A stretch of 45,226 bases of DNA from Variovorax sp. E3 (GCF_016082275.1 NZ_MOWM01000053.1:1-45226), one strand, 5' to 3'; positions 19,000 through 27,823 are shown, numbered from the stretch's first letter. A program made the numbers and translations. The notes: generated by a model from the letters alone, not told the origin.

Positions 19000-21180
19000 T
19001 CAGAAGTCGAACTTGGCCGACAGCTCGAAGGTCCGGCGCGGCGCCAGCAGCACCTGGCTGGTCGCGCGTCCAGCCCAGGTGGCGTAGAGCTTGTCGGTCA
19101 GGTTGCGCACGCGAAAGGTCAGCAGCGCCTTCTGCAGCCGGTAGCTCACGGCCGCGTCGAGCGTGGTGAAGCCGTTGATGCGGATCTGGTTGGCGTTGTC
19201 GGTGAACATCGGGCCGGTGTGGTTCAGCGACGCGAAGTATTCGAACTTCGAGCCGTCGGGCCGATAGGTCGCGAAGAGGTTGGCCACGCGCTCGGGCACG
19301 TTCGGCGGCGTCTTGCCCACGCGCGACACGTTGCCCGCTTCGACCAGCGTGTCGAAGCGCGCGTCGAGCGCGGCCAGGTTGCCGGCCAGCGTCCATTCGC
19401 GCGTCGGGCGCCACACGGTCGACAGCTCGATGCCGCGCGACGACTGGCTGCCGTTGTTCACCGTGTTGTTGGGGTTGTTCGGATCGCGCGAGAGCACGTT
19501 GCCCAGCTCGATCTTGTAGGCGGCCGCGGTCCACTCGAGGTTGGCCTCGGGCAGGCTCTGCTTGAAGCCCACCTCGGCCTGCTTGCCGCGCGACATCGGA
19601 AACGCCGCATTCGACGCCGACAGCAGGAACAGCGAGTTCACCGGCAGCGTGGCATTGGTGTACTGCGCATACACGCTCGACTGCGGCGTGATGTCGTACA
19701 CCGCGCCGATGCGGCCCGAGGTCGCGCGGTAGCTCGCGCCGAAGCGCGCGTAGCTGCCCAGGTTCAGGTCGGTGATGCCGCGTTCGACCTCGGTGCGGTC
19801 ATGCCGCAGCCCGCCCACCAGCGTGAGGTTGCGCAGCGGCTTCAGCGCGTCTTCGACGAACACCGATGTCACCTTCACGTTCGACGTGGTGTTGGTGCGG
19901 TTGCCCCCGCCCGTGCTGAGCGCGGGGTTGTCGTTGAACGGCGCCAGGTACGGGTCGAACACCGACACGCGCAGCAGGCTCGCGGTGGCCGCGCTGCTGT
20001 CGGAAAAGCGGCGCTGGCTGCCGAAGCGCGTTTCGCTGTATTCGCCGCCGACCACGAAGCGGTTGTCCATGCCGCCCAGCGTGCCCTTGTGCGTGGCGTC
20101 GAAGCGGTTCAGCCAGAAGTCCTGGTCGTGCGTGATCAGCGTCTGGTCGCGCGCGATGTTGGCGGGCGCCACGAACACCGCGCTTTCGGAGTTGCGGAAC
20201 ACGCGGTTCGACTTGTTGGCCGAGAACTCGTTGCGCCACGACCAGCCGCCGCCCGCTTGCCCGGTCAGGCGCGCGCGCAGCCAGTAGGTTTCGGACGAGT
20301 TCTCGTCGTCGGGCACGTTGTAGTTGTTGCGCGCCAGGCGCTTGTCGATCACGCGGCCGTCGGGCGTGCTGACCACGCCGGTCGGTTGCGTGGCAAAGCT
20401 GCGCGGCACCAGCGGCGTGCCCCAGTAGGCCTGGTTGTTGTCGCGCAGGTAATCGAACGACAGGTCGAGCTTCACCGAGCCGCCGAGGTCGACCAGCAGC
20501 CCGCTCGTGAAGTGGTCGATGCGTTCGCCGTTGCGGTCGATGGTGCCGACCCTGGTGTCGTTGCGGCTGTAGTCCAGCCGGTAGGCGCTGGCATCGCCCA
20601 GCGCGCCGCCAAAGCCGAAGGCCGCGCGCGTGGAGCCGTAGCTGCCGTACGAAAGCAGCGCTTCCTTGTTGGGGTTGTCGCGGTCGGGCCGCTTGGTCAC
20701 GAAGTTGACGACGCCGCCGATGGCGCCCTCGCCGTCGAGCACCGAGGCCGGGCCCTTGAGCACTTCGATGCGATCGTAGTTCCAGGTGTCCTGCACACGG
20801 TTGGTCACGCCGGCGCCGGAGCTGCGCACGCCGTCGTACAGGTACATGAGGCTGGTGAAGCCGCGTGTCGACAGCGTGGTCGGCGACGACGGCGGCCCGC
20901 CGCCCGAAAGACCCGCCATGCCGCGCAGGGCCTCGCTGAAAGTGCGCGCGCCGCGCTGCTGGATGGCGTCCTGCGAAAGGATCTCGACCGACGCCGGCGT
21001 CTCGCGCACCGAGAGGCCCAGGCGCGACGCGGTGCCGCTCGAATCGTTCAGGTGCAGGCTGTTGGCGTCGCGGCTGCCCTCGATGGTGACGGTGCCGAGC
21101 TCGGCGCTGCTTTGTGCGTAGGCGGCGTGGAACGACGTGGCGGCGGCCACCGCCACGGCCGTGCGGATGAACATGGTCAT
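19000..21180 (-). CDS. TonB-dependent outer-membrane receptor (siderophore/metallophore type)
   Basis: A 726-residue outer-membrane receptor. It has a signal peptide (MTMFIRTAVAVAAATSFHAAY with AQ cleavage), a plug domain (about 50-155: ETPASVEILSQDAIQQRG, DRIEVLKGPASVLDGEGA, GGVVNFVTKRP) and a 22-strand barrel ending in the Phe-terminal signature FELSAKFDF. No N-terminal signalling extension for a FecR-type sigma regulator is present. The plug resembles FhuA/FpvA-type siderophore receptors. It follows two ABC permease genes after a 48-bp gap, as last gene of a leftward operon headed by the L36 paralogue. I infer uptake of a metal chelate, perhaps zinc or iron; the ligand is not known. Confidence 0.93.
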   Translation of the reverse strand: MTMFIRTAVAVAAATSFHAAYAQSSAELGTVTIEGSRDANSLHLNDSSGTASRLGLSVRETPASVEILSQDAIQQRGARTFSEALRGMAGLSGGGPPSSPTTLSTRGFTSLMYLYDGVRSSGAGVTNRVQDTWNYDRIEVLKGPASVLDGEGAIGGVVNFVTKRPDRDNPNKEALLSYGSYGSTRAAFGFGGALGDASAYRLDYSRNDTRVGTIDRNGERIDHFTSGLLVDLGGSVKLDLSFDYLRDNNQAYWGTPLVPRSFATQPTGVVSTPDGRVIDKRLARNNYNVPDDENSSETYWLRARLTGQAGGGWSWRNEFSANKSNRVFRNSESAVFVAPANIARDQTLITHDQDFWLNRFDATHKGTLGGMDNRFVVGGEYSETRFGSQRRFSDSSAATASLLRVSVFDPYLAPFNDNPALSTGGGNRTNTTSNVKVTSVFVEDALKPLRNLTLVGGLRHDRTEVERGITDLNLGSYARFGASYRATSGRIGAVYDITPQSSVYAQYTNATLPVNSLFLLSASNAAFPMSRGKQAEVGFKQSLPEANLEWTAAAYKIELGNVLSRDPNNPNNTVNNGSQSSRGIELSTVWRPTREWTLAGNLAALDARFDTLVEAGNVSRVGKTPPNVPERVANLFATYRPDGSKFEYFASLNHTGPMFTDNANQIRINGFTTLDAAVSYRLQKALLTFRVRNLTDKLYATWAGRATSQVLLAPRRTFELSAKFDF

Positions 21181-21228
21181 TGGATTGCTTGCTTGGGATT
21201 GCTGGAAAAAAGAAAAACGGGTGCGCGG

Positions 21229-22722
21229 CTACGCGACCGAGAAGCGGCGCAGCCTCCACGCGGCCAGGCCGAACAGCAGCAGGCTCGGCACCAGCAGCTG
21301 CAGCACGGCCCACGCGGCCTGGCCGCGCAACAGGCCGGGCGGCTCCTCCTGCCAGGCGAAGGCGGGAATGCGGTCGAAGTCGGCCGGCGTCAGCGCGTCG
21401 CGCGCGTCGATGCGCGGAAAGAAGAACTGCTTCCACGCCGCGTGGTACGCCACGGTCTGCGACTCGAAGCGCGCCTGCCGCCGCGTGCCGGTGCCGGCCA
21501 GCGCGGTCATGCCCTCGTAGGCCACCGCCGCCGGAGACACGGCACTGAAGCGGCCCAGCAGCGCCTGCTGATGGGCCTGCTGCGCGTCGAAGCGGTCGAG
21601 CTCGGGCCGGATGGCCTCGTCGACTTCCTTCTCGATGAGGTAGTTGCCGAGCAGCCGGCCGGCGATTTCGATCTTGCCGTCGCGCGGCACCAGGATGGCG
21701 CCACGGCCCACGTGCTGGTAGTCGGTGCTCATCAGGTCGGCGTGGCGTTTCATGGCCTCGGCCGTGACGATGCGCTGGCGCGTGGCCAGCTCGGTGCGCG
21801 AAGGCGCTGGGCTGGCCTGCGTGACCGCCAGGTTCAGCAGCACCGGCGCCACCAGCACCAGCATCACCCACGCGATGACCAGCACCATCGCGTTCGTCGC
21901 CGACGAAGCGCCGAAGGCATTGACGGCCACCACCAGCGCGAACCAGAAGAGCGCGTAGGCACCGACCAGCAAAGCCCACCACAAGGTGGCGCTGCCGACA
22001 CCGCCGCCCGTGCCCGCCAGCCCCGCCTGCCGCGCGACCAGCAGCACCGCCACCGGCAGCAGCACGGCCGGCGCGAGCAGCACGGCCGCGCGCACCGACA
22101 GCTTGCCCACCAGCAGCGTGCGCAGCCGCAGCGGTTGCGACAGCAGCAGCCGCAAGGTGCCGTTCTCGCGCTCGGCCGACAGCAGGTTGTAGCTGAGCGC
22201 GAAGATCAGCAGCGGCAGCAGGTAGACGATGACGAACGCCAGGTCGAAATGCCCGCTCAGCAGGTGCCAGGGGCTTTCGATGTCGCTCGGGTTCATGAAC
22301 ACCACGCGGCTCTGGCCCGTGACCTGGAACTGGCTCGGGAACAGGTCGCTCTGCCCCAGCGCGACCGGGCCCAGCGGCGCGGTCGGCAGCAGCGCGTGCT
22401 GGCCGCCGTAGCTGCTGGCCATGCGCGACGGGTCGGCCGGGTTCTCGAACGGCGTGGGCTGCGCGGTGCCGGCGAGGATGCCGGTGAGCAGCAGGCGCTG
22501 CGCGGCACGCGTGTCGCGGTCGGCCTGCGCCACTGCGGCCTGCGCGCGGTCGCGGCTCGCGGTCTGCACAAGGCCGTTGCCGAGGGCGTAGGCCACCAGC
22601 AGCAGGAACAGCGCGCCCACGGCCCACAGCGTGCGCTCGGCCAGCATCAGGCGGCACTCCTGGCGCATCACGGCCAGCAGGCGGCGGCCTTGGGGCGGGT
22701 GAAGGGAATCGTTCTTCGTCAT
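21229..22722 (-). CDS. ABC-2 type permease, DUF3526-like (second subunit)
   Basis: A 497-residue membrane protein with a first helix near residues 31-50, a large extracytoplasmic loop, then a cluster of five to six helices (IVYLLPLLIFALSYNLLSAE with the ABC-2 signature ERENGTLRLLLSQPLR), a second large loop, and a last helix before the C-terminus. This layout matches DUF3526-containing permeases of the NosY/GldF-like ABC-2 superfamily. It is a paralogue of the neighbouring permease and probably forms a heterodimer with it. The ATG lies just beyond the stop of the first permease gene, so the two are likely coupled. Confidence 0.87.
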   Translation of the reverse strand: MTKNDSLHPPQGRRLLAVMRQECRLMLAERTLWAVGALFLLLVAYALGNGLVQTASRDRAQAAVAQADRDTRAAQRLLLTGILAGTAQPTPFENPADPSRMASSYGGQHALLPTAPLGPVALGQSDLFPSQFQVTGQSRVVFMNPSDIESPWHLLSGHFDLAFVIVYLLPLLIFALSYNLLSAERENGTLRLLLSQPLRLRTLLVGKLSVRAAVLLAPAVLLPVAVLLVARQAGLAGTGGGVGSATLWWALLVGAYALFWFALVVAVNAFGASSATNAMVLVIAWVMLVLVAPVLLNLAVTQASPAPSRTELATRQRIVTAEAMKRHADLMSTDYQHVGRGAILVPRDGKIEIAGRLLGNYLIEKEVDEAIRPELDRFDAQQAHQQALLGRFSAVSPAAVAYEGMTALAGTGTRRQARFESQTVAYHAAWKQFFFPRIDARDALTPADFDRIPAFAWQEEPPGLLRGQAAWAVLQLLVPSLLLFGLAAWRLRRFSVA

Positions 22723-22731
22723 GTCGTCTCT

Positions 22732-24131
22732 TCAGAGCGCGCGCTGGCGCAGGGTGGCGAAGGCAGCGAACGCGGCGGCCAGCAGCAGGCCGACACACAG
22801 CACCGCCAGGCTGCGCGCCTGGTGCCACAGCGCCCAGCCCGCGTGCGGCGGGTGGTAGTCGAACGGCGGCACGGTGGCCCACAGATCGGGCGTAGCCTGG
22901 TAGGCGAAGTGGCGGTCGCCCATCGGGTCGCATGCGCCACGAGGTCTTCGCTCATCAGGTCCTGGATGTGGCGGCGGTGCAGTTCGGCCGCGGTCGTGAA
23001 GCTGCGGTGGTGCGCGAAGTCGGTGCCCGCCATGCCCATCGAGAAGCTGCGGATCGCGAGGATGGGCATCAGCAGACCGCTCCATTCCTGCACCTGCTGC
23101 TGGCGCTCCCAGGTGTCCCACAGGCGGCCGTAGTGGCGGTCGTACACGGGGTAGGAGGCCTGGTCGTCCAGGCGCAGCGCAATGCCCCACTTGCTCAGCG
23201 GCACGTCGCGGCCCCAGCGCTCGGTGGTGCCGAAGTTCTTTTGCCACACCTGGTTGGACACGGCCTTGAGCTCGTCGCCCAGCGCCTGGTTGAACACGAG
23301 CCGCGTCGGGCTCGGAAACCATGCGCGCGACAGCTCGGACATGACGCGCGGCGCCATCACGGCCTGGCCGATCCACAGCGCGAGCAGCACGGTGATCGCC
23401 ATGCGCGAGGTGGACGACGCGGCCGACACGCCGAGCACGAGGAACACGAAGATGCCGAGGTACACCGCATAGCCGAGCGCCCATGCACCCAGGCGCAGCA
23501 GGGCGTCGAGCCGCTCGCCCTCCCCCGCGCCGACGGCCACCGCCACGGCGGCAATGAGCGCGGCCGGCACCAGCAACACCGCGAGCGATGCGGCCAGCGC
23601 CAGGGCCTTGCCGCCGAGCAGGCGCAGCGGCGGCACGCCCAGGCTCAGCGTCTGCCGCAGGATGCCCTGCTCGCGTTCGCCGGCGAAGGCATTGAAGCCC
23701 AGCACGATGACCAGCAGCGGCCCGAGCACCTGCAGGATCCAGCCCACCGACAGGTTGCCGAAGCGCTGCAGGCCGGTCGCGTCTTGTGCTGCGTTGAACT
23801 TGACTTCGCTCTGGCGGTGCGCCTGCAGCCACACGGTGCTGCCGATGAAGGGGTTGATGCCCGCGTCGATCATGGCCAGCGCGGCTTCGGGCTTGAAGGC
23901 GTGCATGCCCTGGTGGGCGGCGTCGTGCGGGTGGCGCCGGTCCTGGTGCAGCCAGTCGCGGTAGTCCATGGCTTGCGCGGCCTGCTGTTCGGCGCGGGCC
24001 TCGCGCTGGTGCGACCAGCCGACGGCCAGTGCGGTGAGCAGCAGCACGGCGACCAGTCCACCGGCCCAGTACAGACGCCCGTCGCGCAGGCGTTCGATGA
24101 ATTCGCGTCGTGCGATCCAGGTGAGCAGCAT
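22732..24131 (-). CDS. ABC-2 type permease, DUF3526-like (first subunit; frameshifted in this sequence)
   Basis: About 466 residues after repair. Architecture parallels the second permease: N-terminal helix (YWAGGLVAVLLLTALAVGW), loop, helices around LQVLGPLLVIVLGFNAFAGE with the ABC-2 signature EREQGILRQTLSLG, a large periplasmic loop (about 260-420), and a C-terminal helix (VLCVGLLLAAAFAAFATL). The frame breaks near 22931 in the loop: CATGC-GACCC should be CATGCCGACCC, giving VAHADPMGDRHFAYQATPD. ATG 24131 (MLLTWIARREFIERL) is the start; it lies 3 nt after the stop of an 18-codon mini-ORF. Confidence 0.87.
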
Positions 24132-24134
24132 GCG

Positions 24135-24191
24135 TCAGTTCTCCATGCGGCGTTGTGTTGCCTGGCGTTCTGGTTCGGGGCGAGTCGTCAT
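24135..24191 (-). CDS. Possible 18-codon coupling ORF between ABC ATPase and permease
   Basis: ATG 24191 begins one base after the stop of the ATPase gene and encodes MTTRPEPERQATQRRMEN, ending 3 nt before the permease ATG. The peptide is polar and resembles nothing I know. It could serve only to keep ribosomes moving from ATPase to permease, or be chance. Confidence 0.25.
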   Translation of the reverse strand: MTTRPEPERQATQRRMEN

Positions 24192-24192
24192 C

Positions 24193-24900
24193 TCAAGTCC
24201 TCATGTGTTGCAGGTAGAGCGACTGCAGATCGGTCTGCGCGATCTGCGCCTCGCCGTCGAGGCTTTCGACCAGACGGCCGCGCTTCATGATTCCGACGCG
24301 CGTGGCGGTCTGCTGCGCATGGAACAGGTCGTGCGTGGTGGTGAGCACGGCCACGCCGCTGTCGGCCGCGCGGCGCAGCAGACCCGAGAACTCGCTGGCG
24401 GCCTGCGGGTCGAGGCCGGAGGTGGGCTCGTCGAGCAACAGCGCCTTGGCCTGCTTGGCCAGCGCCACCGCGATCCACACCTTCTGGCGCATCCCTTTCG
24501 AATACGCGGACACACGCTTGTCGGCGGCGGCGTGGTCGAGCCCCACTTCGGTCATCAGCTCGAGCAAACGCTCGCGCGGCAGTTCGTGGCCCAGCGCCAG
24601 GCCGGCGAAGAAGCGCAGGTTTTCCAGGCCCGAGAGCGTGCCGTACAGCGTGACCTGCTCGGGGATGTACGCCACGTCCTGCTTGGTCGCGACCGGGTGG
24701 CGCGTGACGTCGGTGCCGTTGATTTCGACCGTGCCCGCGCTCGGCGCGATGAAGTTCAGGAACAGGTTGATGGTGGTGGTCTTGCCCGCGCCGTTGGCGC
24801 CCAGCAGGCAATAGATGTCGCCGGCGCGGATGTCGAGGTCGAGACGGTCGAGCGCGGTGTGCGCGCCGTACTGTTTGGTGAGGCCGATGGCTCGGAGCAT
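24193..24900 (-). CDS. ABC transporter ATP-binding protein
   Basis: A 235-residue nucleotide-binding subunit with Walker A GANGAGKTTTINL, Q-loop in IPEQVTLYGTLSG, ABC signature AYSKGMRQKVWIA (a degenerate SGGQ, as in NosF/NatA-type exporters), Walker B ALLLDEPTSGLDP and H-loop TTHDLFHA. It powers the two DUF3526-like permeases downstream. The NosF/NatA-like class is usually linked to export or membrane-linked processes and less to binding-protein uptake, and no periplasmic binding protein is present. The role next to a TonB receptor is therefore open. Confidence 0.93.
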   Translation of the reverse strand: MLRAIGLTKQYGAHTALDRLDLDIRAGDIYCLLGANGAGKTTTINLFLNFIAPSAGTVEINGTDVTRHPVATKQDVAYIPEQVTLYGTLSGLENLRFFAGLALGHELPRERLLELMTEVGLDHAAADKRVSAYSKGMRQKVWIAVALAKQAKALLLDEPTSGLDPQAASEFSGLLRRAADSGVAVLTTTHDLFHAQQTATRVGIMKRGRLVESLDGEAQIAQTDLQSLYLQHMRT

Positions 24901-25059
24901 GGAAGAAACCCAGGTTGAAAAAAGGCGCGCGCAGGCTCGCGCCGCGCGGGGCGCCGAAACGTTGGTTCGGTGTTCGTGGGGAGGCCGGCGCTCTGCGTCG
25001 CCGGGCGTTGCCGCCGGTCGCGCGGATCAGCGCGCCGGGTCAGCGCTGGCGTTCAACGC

Positions 25060-25209
25060 TCAGCGCTTGTTCTTGTTCTTCGCGCCGCCCTGCCTGGCCT
25101 TGAAGCGAGGGTTGGACTTGCAGATGACATAGGTGCGGCCGCGCCGCGTCACCACCTGGCAATCGCGGTGGCGCTTCTTTGCTTCTTTGAGCGAGGAAAG
25201 GACTTGCAT
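25060..25209 (-). CDS. rpmJ: Ribosomal protein bL36, zinc-independent paralogue (YkgO/RpmJ2 type)
   Basis: A 49-residue protein, MQVLSSLKEAKKRHRDCQVV followed by TRRGRTYVICKSNPRFKARQ and a Lys/Asn-rich tail. It matches YkgO-type L36. The zinc-ribbon set of normal L36 (three Cys and one His) is not complete: the first Cys position is part of KKRHR and the last ligand is Phe in NPRFK, so this is the C-minus form. Such copies replace zinc-bound L36 under zinc starvation and are usually Zur-repressed. It sits 36 bp after an operator-like palindrome and ahead of the ABC/TonB genes. Translation from ATG 25209 to TGA 25060 is unambiguous. Confidence 0.93.
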   Translation of the reverse strand: MQVLSSLKEAKKRHRDCQVVTRRGRTYVICKSNPRFKARQGGAKNKNKR

Positions 25210-25244
25210 GGTCGTACAGGGAGCCGTGAAGATTCGGACCCGCG

Positions 25245-25273
25245 ACTATACGTTATTGAGAATTCATTCTCAA
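25245..25273 (-). promoter_or_regulatory. Sigma-70 promoter of the L36/ABC/TonB locus
   Basis: On the - strand TTGAGA (25273-25268) and TATAGT (25250-25245) are separated by exactly 17 bp. Transcription would start near 25238, about 30 nt before the L36 ATG. The -35 box and most of the spacer lie inside the palindrome 25252-25277. Confidence 0.7.
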
Positions 25274-25277
25274 TAAC
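25252..25277. promoter_or_regulatory. Perfect 26-bp palindrome, Fur/Zur-family operator
   Basis: Two perfect 12-bp arms, GTTATTGAGAAT (25252-25263) and ATTCTCAATAAC (25266-25277), around a 2-bp centre. The core TGAGAAT..ATTCTCA resembles Fur boxes of betaproteobacteria, while the L36 paralogue it precedes is a typical Zur target. It covers the -35 element, a position that would give repression. The Fur-family gene ends 21 bp upstream. Confidence 0.75.
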
Positions 25278-25297
25278 ATCGAAAAACTGACTGCCGC

Positions 25298-25744
25298 CTA
25301 ACTTGCGTGCTTGCCGGCACCGGCCTTTACACAAGGCGCGCACAGGCCGTGCAGCGTGACTTCGTGACTGCGCACCTGGAAGCCCTTGGGCGCAAGGTCG
25401 TCCATCGGGCCCGGGCAGGCATGCAGCAGAAAGACCTGCCCGCAGTTCGAGCAGTGGAAGTAGTGATGGTGGTGCTCGTGCGCCGCGCCCTTGCCGTCGT
25501 GATGCGAATGGGCATGCGCCTCGGGCTTGCAGGCCACTTCGTAGCGCGCGGGCTCGCCCGGCAGCTCGACCTTGGCGATCTCGCCGTCGGCCAGGAGCAG
25601 CGAGACCTGGCGGTACACGGTCGACAGGCTGATCTCGGGCACGATCTCCCTGGCGCGCGACAGGATTTCAGGGGCGGTGAGCACGCGACCGACGTCGCTG
25701 AAGGCGGAAAAAACGGCGTTGCGTTGACGCGTGAGACGTTGCAT
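25298..25744 (-). CDS. Fur-family transcription regulator with His-rich loop
   Basis: A 148-residue Fur-family protein. The N-terminal winged helix is MQRLTRQRNAVFSAFSDVGR to LSTVYRQVSLLLADGEI, with the recognition helix in ISLSTVYRQ. The C-terminal metal-binding domain has a remarkable His-rich stretch (KPEAHAHSHHDG and AAHEHHHHYFHC) followed by CSNCGQVFLLHAC and the second pair CAPC, so the structural zinc CxxC sites are present. Zur, Mur, PerR or Irr-type roles are all possible; the extended His cluster and the L36 neighbour favour zinc sensing. ATG 25744 is chosen because upstream in-frame sequence lacks family character. Confidence 0.87.
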   Translation of the reverse strand: MQRLTRQRNAVFSAFSDVGRVLTAPEILSRAREIVPEISLSTVYRQVSLLLADGEIAKVELPGEPARYEVACKPEAHAHSHHDGKGAAHEHHHHYFHCSNCGQVFLLHACPGPMDDLAPKGFQVRSHEVTLHGLCAPCVKAGAGKHAS

Positions 25745-25845
25745 GCGCCGATGATAGTGACCGCCTGCGGAAACCGCCCTCAGTCCGGGGTCAGCCCGGC
25801 GTGGCATCCTCGGGAACCCAAACGCTTTTCCATGGGAGAAAAAAC

Positions 25846-26682
25846 GTGAGAAGGATTCATCGGCGAGGCGCGCTGGCCTTGTCGGCCGCATGCGCGGCGT
25901 CCGCCCTGTTCGCCGTCTCGGGCTGCGAACAGAAAAGCGCGCCCGCGCCCGCCGCCGCGCCGCCGGGGTCGCCCCTGCCGGCCACCGCCATCGGCAGCGT
26001 CGAGATCACGCAGGAAGACATCGACTGGTTCCGCCGCAGCAAGGCCGAATGGATCGATTGCGAATCCGGCGCGCCCGCCATCGTGCCGCCCGACCTGACG
26101 CTGGAGCAGCTCGGCGAGGCAATCGACGGCGGGCCCTCGCCGGCCTTCGACCGGTTCACCAACGTGGCCTCGGCCTTCTTCCTGCACGCAAGCTTCGCGC
26201 AGGGGCACTACGCCTTCCAGCCGCCGGTCGGGCGGCGCGAAGCCTTCGACGTGACCGACGAACACATCCGCCTGCTGCAGCGCGCGAACTGGCGCACTTT
26301 CATGATCGACTGCAAGCGCCCGTACGGCGACTTCACGCATTTCGAGATCGACATGGCCGACATCCTGGGCCTGCCGCTGAAGAAAGACGCCAAGGGCCAC
26401 GCGCAGATCGGCAAGGACGCCGAGCAGCGCATGGACGCGCTGCATGCCGACATGCTCTATGCGCTGCAGGCGTACATCCGCTTCGCGCGGCTCAACCCGG
26501 GGCGCTATGTGGTGCCGGGGCGCAGCTTCGCGCACGCCGTGAGCCGGCCGCTATGCCGGCCGGTGTCGGCCACGCGCGTGGCGCTGTACCAGCGCGCGCT
26601 GAAGGCGGCCGGGCCGCATCCGGACTCGCGCCGCACGGTGGCGCTCAACGAGGCGGCGGCGGCCCTGTTCGCGCTCGACTGA
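25846..26682 (+). CDS. Lipoprotein of unknown function
   Basis: A 278-residue protein starting at GTG 25846 (GGGAG about 8 nt upstream), with signal peptide RRGALALSAACAASALFAVS and lipobox VSGC, so probably lipidated. The mature part begins with a Pro/Ala linker (EQKSAPAPAAAPPGS) and is mostly helical, with pieces such as ITQEDIDWFRRSKAEWIDC and MDALHADMLYALQAYIRFAR. I do not recognise the family. An upstream in-frame start at 25801 would bury the signal peptide and is unlikely. It converges on ylqF. Confidence 0.75.
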   Translation: MRRIHRRGALALSAACAASALFAVSGCEQKSAPAPAAAPPGSPLPATAIGSVEITQEDIDWFRRSKAEWIDCESGAPAIVPPDLTLEQLGEAIDGGPSPAFDRFTNVASAFFLHASFAQGHYAFQPPVGRREAFDVTDEHIRLLQRANWRTFMIDCKRPYGDFTHFEIDMADILGLPLKKDAKGHAQIGKDAEQRMDALHADMLYALQAYIRFARLNPGRYVVPGRSFAHAVSRPLCRPVSATRVALYQRALKAAGPHPDSRRTVALNEAAAALFALD

Positions 26683-26718
26683 CGCGGACGCGAAGGCGAA
26701 GGCGAAAGGCCCAGGCGA

Positions 26719-27693
26719 TCAGGCGTCTTCTTCGGACGCCGTCTCGGCGTCGGGCTGCACCTTGTTCTTGCCCTTCTTGCCGCGCGCGGCCTTCTTCGCG
26801 GCCCGCTCGGCGTCGCGGCGCTGGCCCTCGGCCAGCCACTCGGCGAACTCTTCGGGCGTCTCGAGCGTGATGCGCCCGAGGTTGCCGGCGCGGAATTCGT
26901 GCATGACGATTTCCGCGGCCTTCTGCAGGTTGACCTTGCCCTTGCCCAGCAGCGCGCCGCGCTTGCGGCCGATGGTGTCGAGCAGGGCCTCGTCCTTCAT
27001 GTCGGCCATGGTGGCGGCGTCGAGCTCCACCAGCTTGAAGCGCGCGGCCACGCCCGCGCCATAGTGCATCTTGAGGTAGCCGAGCAGCTCCAGCGCCACC
27101 TCTTCCTCGTCGAAGGCGTTGCGCCCCACGGCACCGCTGGCGGCCAGGTTGTAGCCGCTCTTGGGCACGATGATGCGCGGCCACAGCATGCCGGGCGTGT
27201 CCCACAGGTAGAAGTCGTCGGCCAGCGTGATGCGCTGCTCGAGCTTGGTGATGCCGGCCTCGTCGCCGGTCTTGGCCTTGCGCCCGCCCGTGAGCGTGTT
27301 GATGAGGGTCGACTTGCCCACGTTGGGAATGCCGCAGATCAGCACGCGCATCGGCTTGGCCATGCCGCCGCGGTTGGGCGAGAGTTCGTGGCAGGCCTTC
27401 ACGAGCTGCTGCGCGGGCGTGGTCTGGCTCGCGTCGAGCCCGATGGCGCGGGTGGCCGGCAACGCGTTGTAGTGCGCGAGCCAGCGCGCGGTGCGCTCGG
27501 GGTCGGCCAGATCCTGCTTGTTGAGCACCTTCAGGCTGGGCCGGCCGGCCGTGAGCTCGGCCAGCATCGGGTTGGCGCTGGAGCCGGGCAGGCGCGCGTC
27601 GAGCAGCTCGATGACCACGTCGATGTCCTTCACCCGCTCGGTGATGGCCTTCTGGGTCGAATACATGTGACCGGGGAACCACTGGATCGCCAT
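26719..27693 (-). CDS. ylqF: Ribosome biogenesis GTPase YlqF/RbgA
   Basis: A 324-residue circularly permuted GTPase that acts late in assembly of the 50S subunit in Bacillus; the role in betaproteobacteria is inferred from homology. The G motifs appear in the permuted order: G4 VLNKQDLAD, G5 near AIGLDAS, then G1 GIPNVGKSTLINTL, G2 KTGDEAGITK and G3 WDTPGMLWP. The N-terminus MAIQWFPGHM is diagnostic. The C-terminus ends in a Lys-rich tail (AERAAKKAARGKKGKNK) suited to rRNA contact. Confidence 0.96.
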   Translation of the reverse strand: MAIQWFPGHMYSTQKAITERVKDIDVVIELLDARLPGSSANPMLAELTAGRPSLKVLNKQDLADPERTARWLAHYNALPATRAIGLDASQTTPAQQLVKACHELSPNRGGMAKPMRVLICGIPNVGKSTLINTLTGGRKAKTGDEAGITKLEQRITLADDFYLWDTPGMLWPRIIVPKSGYNLAASGAVGRNAFDEEEVALELLGYLKMHYGAGVAARFKLVELDAATMADMKDEALLDTIGRKRGALLGKGKVNLQKAAEIVMHEFRAGNLGRITLETPEEFAEWLAEGQRRDAERAAKKAARGKKGKNKVQPDAETASEEDA

Positions 27694-27806
27694 CGGTGGG
27701 CTCTTTCTTTTTCGCGCTGACTGGAATTCGGGGGATACGGGGAATACGGGGCCGGCGCTCGGGCCGGGTGCGCATTGTGGACCGGGAACCTGAACGGGAC
27801 CTGCTT

Positions 27807-27823
27807 GCTACATTTTCGATAGC
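27807..27823. repeat. Copy 1 of a 17-bp dispersed palindromic element
   Basis: GCTACATTTTCGATAGC, a short dyad (GCTA / TAGC) between the divergent ylqF and the exported-protein gene at 27899. The same element with one base different occurs at 32892. Confidence 0.6.

Noticed and set aside
19799..22933. A - strand open frame of 1044 codons across the permease and receptor genes
   Set aside because: It is out of frame with two clear gene families on the same strand and its translation is Arg/Ala/Pro-rich without motifs.
19219..23133. A + strand open frame of 1304 codons
   Set aside because: It is antisense to the TonB receptor and ABC permeases, has Arg/His/Gln-rich low-complexity translation and no family features; long shadow frames are normal in high-GC DNA.
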